Below, piece by piece: positions 56,380 to 64,000 of a stretch of 64,000 nt of DNA (positions are counted from its first letter, which is position 1; the number at the start of each line of letters is the position of its first letter). The stretch lies in contig OX031058.1 of the NCBI GenBank assembly GCA_943736015.1, forward strand, positions 1,503,001-1,567,000, in the 5' to 3' direction. Under the pieces are notes generated by a model. That model ran no database searches. It was not told the origin of the DNA and was given only the letters and a program-made list of their open reading frames with translations. Both the position numbers and the translations under genes were made by a program. The stretch comes from Tridacna crocea. Its lineage: Eukaryota; Mollusca; Bivalvia; Cardiida; Cardiidae.

Positions 56380-58163
56380 TTCTGCTGGTTTTCTTTGTTT
56401 TTCTTCTGTAACCAGGCCTTGTACCTCTTACAATCTTTTTTGTAATGGCCAGCCTTTTTACAGAAGAAACAATGATAACCTGGTTTAGCCTTTCTTTTTT
56501 CTTTGTCCGACTTAATTGCTTCAGCAACGACCTTTTTTACTTCTTCCAGGGTTATCTGATTGACGGACACCTGGTCTGTAGATTTTTTACTTTTTTTCTG
56601 TCCGTCAACAGCCCTGGTAATGTATTGGTGGTGTTTCACCAAATTTAAGGCCTGTTGAATACTTTTAGGGTTTTCAAGGCAAGCATGTTTAGCTGCTTCC
56701 TTGTCCAAACAACCCTGACTAAATCTAGCAACAGCCTCCTGAATTGTGTGACTTTCAGACAAGTCTTTGTAGGCTGAAGTAGCAAGGGACATGACCGTAT
56801 CTGCCCAGTCTTCTAAAGTTTCCTCTGGATGTTGAGAGGCTTGCTGGAAGTTGACTCGAGCAGTTTCAATCAAGTCAATGGAGCCAAACCTACTTTCAAG
56901 TTTTTTGAGCATTTCCTTGAAAGTAAATTCTTCATCCATCCTAAATGTGATGGTGAAGAAGTCTAGAGCCTTTCCTTCTAGACTCCAAGTCAAATAATCC
57001 TTGCATTCCTGCTCTCCCCAGTTAGAAACCGACCTATAGCTCTCGAACATTTTTCTGAACGAGAACCAGCTCGTCTTGCCATTAAAATGTATATTTTTTG
57101 GCAGCAGAGCCGGCTTCCCTCTTTTCAGAATGGCGGGTCTAGAAGACACCTGCCTGTCCGAAGCCATTTCAGGTTTAGGAGAACTGGAATTTGAACTTGA
57201 GGAAGACTCGTCCGGATAGAATCCAGTCGGTCTTCTGTTGACCCTCAACTTCCTGGACTTTTTGCTTGTGCTGGTGAGTCTCGGAATAGGCGGCTGAGCT
57301 AATTTTTCCTTAATGGTACTTGTTTTAGGAACCTGTTTCTCCAGATTCTCGAACTCCTGTGTGAGGGGCTTGAATCCTGGAGGAACACATGGAGCAGCAG
57401 TGTGCACGGAAGATTGTCTAGAAGACATATCCACAGCAGCCACTTGTCTAGAAGACAAGTCAAAAGTTGCCGGCTGCTGTGCCAGCGACTGCTGCAACTC
57501 CAACTGGGTCCTAATTAATTTCTGCAAGTCTTGAATTTGTTTAGCTGTTTGTTCTTGGAGGACTTGCAAAGTTACCATATCCATCTGCGTTTTCAATAGG
57601 CTTTGCCTGGGTGCAGGCAAAGGTGATTTGGGTGGCTGCAGATGGAGAGTTGGTTTAGGCGGAGAAACCAACTTATGTAATTGCTCAGTCTGTGCAGAAT
57701 GTGTAACGGGTTCAAATTTTTGCACAGAAGGTCTACTTTGATGGGGTGGGGTTTGAAAAGTAGCAGCAGTCCTCGGAACTGTTGTCAATTCCGAAAACAT
57801 TTGCCCAAAACCCTGGCTTTTCTTAGTAGGCCGTATATCACTTTGTGACAAAAGCCTACGTAGCTGATCCTCAGTCTCACTTATTTGAGACTCAAGTTCA
57901 GCCCTTTCTGCCTCTAGTGAGGTTAAGGGAGGAAGTGGCAAACTCTTATCTGCCCTTTCTCTCTTAAGTTGTTTTCTGGAAGGAACACTGAAATCTAATT
58001 GATTCCAGGTTTCTTCCTCAACTGCCCCCATCATCATCATGGAGAACGCCATTTTCGTCACCGGACCATACATATCTCTATGGTAGACAATGGCCTCTGC
58101 TCTTTTTTGGCCAATGCCTTTAACGCTGCAGAGTTGGTCAACAGTTGCAGTGTTGATGTTCAT
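56367..58163 (-). CDS. gag: Gypsy Gag with N-terminal helix-hairpin-helix
   Basis: 598 codons from the ATG at 58,163; six in-frame codons upstream lack an ATG. Residues 1-34 (MNINTATVDQLCSVKGIGQK followed by RAEAIVYHRD) form a ComEA-type helix-hairpin-helix, a DNA-binding motif unusual in Gag. A charged coiled coil follows at about 80-112, then a long proline/serine/glutamine-rich region, and a capsid-like domain at about 370-500 (LTWSLEGKALDFF, ETLEDWADTVMSLA). A CCHC zinc knuckle (CFFCKKAGHYKKDC) lies near the C-terminus for RNA binding. Four or more hairpins are written into the coding sequence, several giving SSR peptides. Confidence 0.9.
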   Translation of the reverse strand: MNINTATVDQLCSVKGIGQKRAEAIVYHRDMYGPVTKMAFSMMMMGAVEEETWNQLDFSVPSRKQLKRERADKSLPLPPLTSLEAERAELESQISETEDQLRRLLSQSDIRPTKKSQGFGQMFSELTTVPRTAATFQTPPHQSRPSVQKFEPVTHSAQTEQLHKLVSPPKPTLHLQPPKSPLPAPRQSLLKTQMDMVTLQVLQEQTAKQIQDLQKLIRTQLELQQSLAQQPATFDLSSRQVAAVDMSSRQSSVHTAAPCVPPGFKPLTQEFENLEKQVPKTSTIKEKLAQPPIPRLTSTSKKSRKLRVNRRPTGFYPDESSSSSNSSSPKPEMASDRQVSSRPAILKRGKPALLPKNIHFNGKTSWFSFRKMFESYRSVSNWGEQECKDYLTWSLEGKALDFFTITFRMDEEFTFKEMLKKLESRFGSIDLIETARVNFQQASQHPEETLEDWADTVMSLATSAYKDLSESHTIQEAVARFSQGCLDKEAAKHACLENPKSIQQALNLVKHHQYITRAVDGQKKSKKSTDQVSVNQITLEEVKKVVAEAIKSDKEKRKAKPGYHCFFCKKAGHYKKDCKRYKAWLQKKNKENQQNLNG

Positions 58164-58770
58164 TCTGCTAATTTTTTCCAAAGAGAAATGAATACAGGCA
58201 ATTTTTTGTGTTTAATCAAAAATTAAACAAAATGTAAAACCTGCAAGGAAAAAGCATGCAATTTAAACAACAAAGAAAGCAATAACTTACAGTCAAATTC
58301 AAGTGCTTAGAAAGCGTACCTGAAAATAACAGAAAAACTTTCTAATTGTAAAACAGGTGGGTGGGGTAAGTACTGGCTTTACAGTAAAATGGGCTCTTCC
58401 TGCCTGTAAAGATTAAACTGGCATACCCTAACCTGATTTAAATTAGCCTTTCTTTCTTTTCTGTGTAGACCAAATTTGGAACTGACATGTGAAACCACCT
58501 CGGCTAGAAGCCAATTTAGGTAACACAAGAAAACTGGGACCAAACAAGTAGAACTCAATTTAGTCTTGAAGTCAAAAGTTGTATTGAATGAATAGAACTC
58601 AATTCAATACCCTTATCCACAACAGGTGCCTTGTTTTCAAATTGTTTTCAAGCTAGAAGCCTGAGGGAGTCTTTTTTGGAATTTATAGAAGGCTCGCGAA
58701 AACACAATACCAACAACCAAAAAGACTGGAAACAATCGAAAACGTTCTTGTTTTTAATCCTCGTCGCCAA
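58164..58770 (-). other. Gypsy 5' untranslated leader with primer-binding site
   Basis: About 600 bases between the 5' LTR and gag. TGGCGACGAGGATTAAAAA (58,751-58,769, minus sense) directly follows the LTR and is the likely tRNA primer site; the tRNA is not identified. Two members of the UCU-triloop hairpin family (58,502 and 58,652) lie in this leader, where packaging signals usually reside. Confidence 0.7.
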
Positions 58771-58991
58771 TTAAGTGTGCCGAGTTATTATTTTGGGGCG
58801 ATACCTGTCCTTTAGTGGTGTAAATACTTGCGAAGGTGCTAACTTCAGTATTTCTTTAGCTTCTGACTTCGTGGACGTCCACACAGTAGATTGTCAGGTG
58901 AGAGAGTGAACAAAGAGAAATACTGGTTCCCTATTTTAATTTTACCCGCCACTCTGGTTTCCCAGTGACACTGGTAACCAGCGTCACTACA
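58771..58991 (-). repeat. Gypsy 5' LTR
   Basis: 221 bp, with about four differences from the 3' LTR (for example GGGGCGATACC against GGGGCGTTACC, and CTGGTAACC against CTGGTACCC). This identity indicates a recent insertion. Confidence 0.85.
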
Positions 58992-59610
58992 GGATCAAGA
59001 AAGTTTGGATGGGAGTGGGGATTAAGGAAAATGGAAAAACAGCTGTTTGAAACAGTGAGAGGAAGGAAGGAAAACATATAAACCAAGATGATACTGAAAT
59101 ATAGGTAAGTCTTCTTTATTATGCATTTTTGTTTGGACTTTATGGTTAAATTTCATTTTCAGAGGCTATTTTGTATTGCTTTCATGTTTTGAATGTAAAA
59201 GATAGTTTTATATGATTTTCAATAACAATATCTACTTTCAGAAACATTAAACTGTTGACGGAATTTGGTAAAATTCATATTGCACTTTATTAACTAAAAT
59301 CAATCTGTTTTATGCATTCTTTCAATAAGGTAGACTGAAAATATCATGAGAAAAGGAGAAAATGCATGAAAAAAATATTTGCTCCTTTTCCAAGAATATT
59401 TTTGTAATTTTATTGTATTTTTGTTTAGACTGAGAAAAGTAGTTGGATTATATGGTTGAAAATACAGAACTTACAATTAACTCTATAAGTGCTTGATGAA
59501 AAAAAAAAGTAGTTCCTAAATTACGGCAGGAAGTGAAAGTGAAAGTTGATATCGTCACTAGTGATGATATCAAAATTTATTACACTGGGAAATTCCAGGA
59601 TTTCACTGCT

Positions 59611-59800
59611 AGGTATATAATAAATAGAGAATAATCAACTGGTTATTTTTGATATGAAAAATATCTCACGAGGATGCGTTGTTAGGCGTTGAAAAAACGA
59701 GTGCGCTGCACGAGTTTTTTTAACGCCTTACGACGCGTCCGAGTGAGATATTTTTCATATCAAAAATAACCAGTTGATTATTCTATTTATTATATAGCTT
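59611..59800. repeat. Right-hand palindrome of the foldback element
   Basis: A diverged relative of the palindrome at 49,001-49,161. The arms begin TATATAATAAATAGA and include ATAATCAACTGGTTATTTTT. The centre has GTGCGCTGCAC where the left copy has a longer loop. Confidence 0.85.
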
Positions 59801-59970
59801 ATTAACATCATTATTTGTAATTTTGCTTTTGAAAGTCGAAAATAATGTAGTCGAAAAAAAGGTAGTTCCCAAATGACGTCAGGAAGTGAAAGTTGATAAC
59901 GTCACTAGTGATGATATCAAAATTTATTACACTGGGAAATTCCAGGATTTCACTGCTAGGTATATAATAA

Positions 59971-60187
59971 ATAAATATCGTTAATAGACAACCCAGCGTT
60001 ACCCCTATTAGATAGGGATAACTCTAGGTCCTCTAGAAACAGAGACACGAGGACAGGTGACATTATCTCCCCTTGTCTAAGACCTAATGAATATTAAAAA
60101 AATTCGGACATGTTTCCACAGTGTTTTACATTCTCGTACATGCTCTTAATAACACGTAAAATTTTGCCCTGAAAACCTTGTTTGAAA
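59971..60187 (-). pseudogene. LINE reverse transcriptase, middle segment (piece 2 of 3)
   Basis: The minus strand reads GFQGKILRVIKSMYENVKHC and then, after a small frame change, GEIMSPVLVSLFLEDLELSL. These are the motifs between the first catalytic aspartate and the FADD box. The piece is bounded on the right by the inverted-repeat element at 60,188 and on the left by the foldback element. Confidence 0.75.
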
Positions 60188-63100
60188 CATAGCCAACTTT
60201 CACGGACATGCCCTATCAGCAGTCTCGCCTTTCAACAAATCGATGAAAATAATCGATATCATACGTAAAGGTCCGGGAGTTTCCGGAGTTTGGCGAACTT
60301 ACATCGTGTATACAAGGAGCCTGCAGCGATAAAAGATAAGAGAAACGTAACATTACGTAACAGTGGCCTGCTTCAAATTCACAATCCTTGCCAAGACGGT
60401 ATATCTGTCAACAGCATATTGGAATAACATCTGATAAAGAAAGATTTTTCTTGAGAAAAGAACATTGAAATTGTTATATATATCAGCTTTATTTGTCAGT
60501 TTGTAATTCATTTATCCTCGAATTAAGGGTTAAGTTTTGATTCTCGGAGACAAAAACTGATCGGTCCTAAAACTGCTCTCGACAAATGCACTTTTTGTAG
60601 TCTGATCCTGAAATCTTATCCGTCCAAATGCACTTTTGCTGACAATGTAGATTTATAACAGGATGCATAAAACAAGCTGTCTGATCTTTGACCTGATTGA
60701 TTTTTTAAGGCGAAAATTATTTTGTTTAAAAAAATCTTTGATATTCATGGCAAAATCAACAAGTTGAATTCTGCAGAAAATTCGGCGTTTTGAGAATACC
60801 AGTTTCACACTACAGCAATCTAACGGACCTGAGAGAAAAGGCTTTAGTACACTTTGCTGGAAAGGGAGAAAATTTTCTTCTGTTCCTAAAATGTTCTACC
60901 TTTTAAAAGACAGACATTATCATTTGAGTTGCATTTAATTTGTTGTCTGCAAATGTTTTTAACTTGGTGGTGTCCAAAATTTCGTCATTCGACTTTTGTT
61001 TTAATGAGAAAATTTGCTTTATGTGGCAGTTACATTACCAATCCGACTCTGAAAAAGCAAGCAAGGAAAGGAGAAAATACTTGTGGTGAGCAATTTCTCA
61101 TTTTCCCTAGGGATCGTATATAACATGTCTTCTACGATTCCTGTTCTCCCTCAGTGTTTTCTACTCTTTCGAAAGCAAGTCTTATTATGTGTCATATTTT
61201 TCGTCTGTAAGTTCTTTCAACTTGAAAAAAAAATCATAATATATTTTGTCGTTTAGTAAATAGCTAATGGTTATATATTGATTGGGTAAACTTTGTCTTT
61301 TGTGTGCATGTGTGGTTTAATGGTTTTGATTTTTATAATTTCTGCTTTCTACGATTTTTACAAGAAATAAGTTGGGAAGGCGGAGAAATAAAACTGTTAT
61401 AGCACATAAAATAATTTGAACAACGGCCGCTCAGAACCATCAGAGTAAATTTACATGGTTTTACACAGACGAAAAGTTACAGATTCGGCATAAAAAAAAA
61501 GCATTCGTTCAAAGTTGGTTTTCATCGAACAAATAAAAGAAAATGGTTCGTTCCGAACATTACATGTACTGTGTGGCGCTTGTGAACTGATCCGATGCTA
61601 CACTCTAGCGCCGCCTACAGGCATGATAAAGATAAAAAGATATTTCTTCCTCTAAAAAAGTTATGTATGGTGTCATTTCAACTAAGCATCAGTAGAATTA
61701 ACCAGCAAGCTGTGTTAAAAACCGGTTTCAAACCAAGATACATGTAAATCAATCTTAATACAAGGTTGATTAAATACTATATCTTGAAATAATAAATAAT
61801 GATTATGCAGTAGACCTGTAACTTTTTAAGTTACTAGTAAAGGAGAAGTAGGTTGTATTATTCACATTGCCGTGTACATGCATGATCTACGTCATTTTTT
61901 CTCTCTTTTATTCACTCATAGCGGTTATGCTTTTTGCAGTTTGTATCGTTTTAAAGATGGAAGAACCTTACTGTTTAGGCTATTTTTTCCAATGAACAAT
62001 TAAAATATTAAAGATGTAAAGGGAGGGGGACATTTGAAAGAAGGGAGAAACTGTTTGATTTATGTAAAAGAAAAGTTGTCAATTTTGATCTAGCGGTGTC
62101 ATTCTTTGAATAGTAAATACTCTTTGCAGGAGAAACCGATTGAGTGATGTAGACAACAATGCTTGAAAAGTAGAAGATAACTTGTAAAAAGATAATGCGC
62201 CTGTTTTCATATTTTATCCTAAACAATCAATAGCAGGGTCGTTAGATGCCGTATTTATACAGTAACAGGTTAAGCTTGTTATTTGAATCTTAAGCAAAAG
62301 ACAAAATTTCAGACTTGTTCAGAAGTTCAGAATGAAGTAATTTTCTTAAGACAAATAAAACATGGAAAAAACTGAACTTTTCTTTTATTGAGTTAAAAAT
62401 AGTGTAAGAAAAGGAGAAAATGTTGGCAACCAGCGTTAAAATCTTTTTCTTCAATGTTCTCAAATGCCTTCTGTATGATACGACAGATCAAAGACCGATG
62501 TGAAAAAAGCAAGGAAACATGAGTTTGTGAGCTGTCGCCAGAAAAAAAAATATTATAAAGCATTAATTTCTAAAAAGCTGAAAAGTTGAAAAAAAATCAT
62601 CAAACGTACATTTTCTTATTTCATATATCAATCTTAATCATTGTAAAAGGAAATAATTTCATAAGTATTAAATTCTGGTCTTTTAGATAAATAGGATACA
62701 TAATAAAAACATCTTAGGGATACTGTCAGGATCAAACGGTATCCGATCTGAAAACAACCCGGGTATAAATTCCAGTTTATAATAATGTGGATACACGTAT
62801 ATCATAAACATAACAGGGGGTCCGTTAGTCAATGAAACATTACGTAACACAATAAGGATACCCGGCAGGCTTATCTAACAGTAAGACTCGGCCAATATCG
62901 GCGAATTCCGGCATAATCCGAACGTTCGCGGAAAAGAAAAAAATAGGATGGTGGCATTAAAAAACTGTAAAAAGGACCAAAAGTTTATTTTTTTAAATGA
63001 CTCAAAATTATACCATTTGAAAGAGAAATGAATAAAGTAACTCACTCCACTTGAGATAATTTTGACTTTTCAACACAACGAAAGAAAATTACACAAATGT

Positions 63101-63391
63101 TACAGGTTTTGACCTCGGAAAATGCGTTTTTCCTCTTTATTCTATATAAACCATACCTACAATTTTCAAGTTAAAAAAGGACCAAAAGTTTCTTTTTCGA
63201 AATTTTTAAAACTAAGTTCATTTGAAAGAGAATAAATTGAATTTTCTTACCTCACTTGAGATAATTTTCAATTCTAAAAATTGATGAAGTTATAAGCGTT
63301 TATTTACCAAGGCCCTTCATAATTCTATATAAAAAAATGCAGGTAAAATTGGCCGATATCGACTTTTCCATGTCCGCGAAAGTTGGCTATG
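60188..63391. mobile_element. 3.2 kb TIR element inserted in the LINE, no target duplication
   Basis: Left end CATAGCCAACTTTCACGGAC (60,188 on) and the inverted right end CATAGCCAACTTTCGCGGAC match at 22 of 23 bases. The flanking LINE reads ...GAAA on the left and ATTTTATA... on the right, and joining them restores the reverse transcriptase frame exactly, so no bases were duplicated. No transposase is encoded. Inside are decayed TTAA-type hairpin elements (about 60,840, 61,070 and 62,400) and a 200 bp tandem pair. Lack of a duplication at an AAA/TTT-like site recalls Spy elements, by inference. Confidence 0.75.
62968..63340. repeat. Diverged tandem pair of about 200 bp
   Basis: AAAAAGGACCAAAAGTTT, CATTTGAAAGAGAA, CACTTGAGATAATTTT and TTCTATATAAA occur in the same order twice (from about 62,968 and 63,175). 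The pair is subterminal in the 3.2 kb element. Confidence 0.7.
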
Positions 63392-64000
63392 ATTTTATAT
63401 AGAAGCGAGTTCCTGTTTATACTATCGAAACATTTTTTTAAGTCAACGAAGGCAACGTACAGTCTCTTATTATGATTAATAAAATGTTCAATCAAGGAGT
63501 ATAAAACAAAAACAGCATCAACAGTGGAACTACCTTTTTTAAAACCAAACTGGGCATCTGAAATTTTCCCATTAACTGCGCAGTAAGACACTATTCTCTG
63601 ATTCAAGATAACTGTAAAAAGTTTTGAAAAACAGCTGAGTAGAGTTATTCCTCGGTAATTGCCGCAATCCATTTTGTCTCCCTTTTTGAAAATCGGGATA
63701 ACAATACCTTCGGTCCAGGATTCTGGGAAAACCCCAGATTCTAGAATACTGTTAAATAGGTCGCATAGGTGTGAACCCAATATATCTACAGTTTCAATCA
63801 AATATTCGTTTAAAATGTTATCAGCACCATGAGACTTGCCAGTTTTCAATTTTTTAACCGCAGAAATGACCTCGTTGATAGTTATGGGAAAATCTAAATC
63901 GTCATTGAAATCTAAGGGATTATCAAAATAATAATTACTACAAAAAGTTTCAGCATCGGAATTTTCTGCCGAGTTGATTTCCTGTTCTAAGGTAGAAAAA
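63392..64000 (-). pseudogene. LINE reverse transcriptase, N-terminal segment (piece 1 of 3, runs off the window)
   Basis: Open on the minus strand from the window end to the junction at 63,392. Motifs in order: KTGKSHGADNILNEYLIE, FPESWTEGIVIPIFKKGD, NYRGITLLSCFSKLF, DAQFGFKKGSSTVDAVF and YVAFVDLKKCFDSINRN, the last holding the first catalytic aspartate. No stop is seen in this piece. It belongs to the same LINE as the pieces at 59,971-60,187 and 47,268-48,997. The upstream endonuclease domain, if present, lies beyond 64,000. Confidence 0.85.

Larger units (their letters stand above)
50484..58664 (-). repeat. Family of about 30 UCU-triloop hairpins dispersed in the gypsy element
   Basis: On the plus strand each reads stem-AGA-stem, for example GGCT-AGA-AGCC, GTCT-AGA-AGAC or GGTT-AGA-AACC; in the sense RNA the loop is UCU. 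Cores start at 50,484, 50,517, 50,544, 50,566, 50,615, 50,678, 50,700, 51,283, 51,350, 51,563, 51,605, 53,156, 53,371, 53,407, 53,452, 53,506, 55,248, 55,300, 55,344, 55,389, 55,434, 55,476, 56,247, 56,277, 57,137, 57,416, 57,446, 58,502 and 58,652. Variants with other loops are at 50,593 and 50,838. Many cores have an outer stem of different but complementary sequence, usually after one or two unpaired bases on the same side. All have the loop in the same orientation. They occur in the 5' UTR, gag, the protease linker, pol and the 3' UTR. Confidence 0.8.
50148..58991 (-). mobile_element. Ty3/gypsy LTR retrotransposon, nearly intact
   Basis: LTRs of 221 bp at 58,771-58,991 (5') and 50,148-50,368 (3') differ at about four positions. 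GGAT flanks both sides (50,144-50,147 and 58,992-58,995). A primer-site-like TGGCGACGAGGATT follows the 5' LTR and a purine tract precedes the 3' LTR. Gag, protease, reverse transcriptase, RNase H, integrase and a PHD finger are encoded in the gypsy order. The gag-pol shift appears programmed. One UAG lies between protease and reverse transcriptase. The 1.3 kb 3' untranslated region is unusually long and rich in small hairpins. It sits inside the foldback element. Confidence 0.93.
48998..59970. mobile_element. Foldback-type element inserted in the LINE
   Basis: About 2.1 kb of element sequence plus the nested gypsy copy. It starts with a 160 bp near-perfect palindrome and ends CTGCTAGGTATATAATA. 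A second related palindrome (59,611-59,800) and a direct repeat (about 59,508-59,625 and 59,860-59,970, both with GTCACTAGTGATGATATCAA) lie near the right end. LINE sequence abuts both edges with ATA duplicated. I see no coding sequence of its own. Confidence 0.7.

Noticed and set aside
50148-58991. Infectious retrovirus-like element with env
   Set aside because: No frame between pol and the 3' LTR has a signal peptide, fusion peptide or membrane anchor.
60188-63391. Helitron interpretation of the 3.2 kb insertion
   Set aside because: Although no target duplication is present, the element has 23 bp terminal inverted repeats and lacks TC...CTRR ends with a 3' hairpin.

Overview
The window is eukaryotic, AT-rich and dominated by transposable elements. 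Pogo-like, Harbinger-like, DUF6589 and Myb/SANT protein remnants, long interspersed (LINE) reverse transcriptase pieces, a Ty3/gypsy element, tRNA-derived short retroposons and several repeat types that I recall from clam and mussel genomes point to a bivalve mollusc. That assignment rests on recall and was not searched. No confident single-copy host gene is present; a few unrecognised exons may belong to host genes.

Layout. 1-4.1 kb: non-coding DNA with a small inverted-repeat element. 4.1-21.3 kb: a large inverted duplication (about 4.15-7.59 kb against 17.16-21.24 kb). Each arm carries a copy of the same unrecognised exon. The 9.6 kb between the arms holds a LINE remnant, small inverted-repeat elements, palindromes and a broken pogo-like transposase. 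21.3-25.2 kb: possible exons, including a DUF6589-type exon with a good splice donor. 25.2-36.9 kb: a repeat beginning with an AGCTCACCTGAGC-type hairpin, split by a 10,074 bp foldback element. The foldback is built almost only of about 29 copies of a 343 bp satellite, inverted near 29,722 and flanked by the 6 bp duplication GAGCAC. 37-47 kb: miniature LTR elements (528 and 532 bp) whose LTRs carry a tRNA-like pol III promoter, a decayed relative, a Myb-like pseudogene broken by one of them, a short inverted-repeat element with a cysteine-rich open reading frame (ORF), a tRNA-derived SINE and a Harbinger remnant. 47.3-64 kb: one LINE on the minus strand cut into three pieces by a foldback element (which itself holds an 8.84 kb gypsy element) and by a 3.2 kb terminal-inverted-repeat element.

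The gypsy element (50,148-58,991, minus strand) is young, with about 98% LTR identity as read by eye. Gag has an N-terminal helix-hairpin-helix and a CCHC knuckle. The gag-pol junction has a UUUAAAC slippery site six bases before a predicted pseudoknot. Pol has protease, reverse transcriptase, RNase H and integrase and ends in a PHD finger. About 30 short hairpins, all with the same triloop on the same strand and with covarying stems, are scattered through its UTRs and coding regions in different reading frames. I consider these hairpins the most novel signal here.

A TTAA-flanked hairpin family of about 190-226 bp recurs through the whole window. All similarity statements are by eye; no alignment, folding or database search was run.
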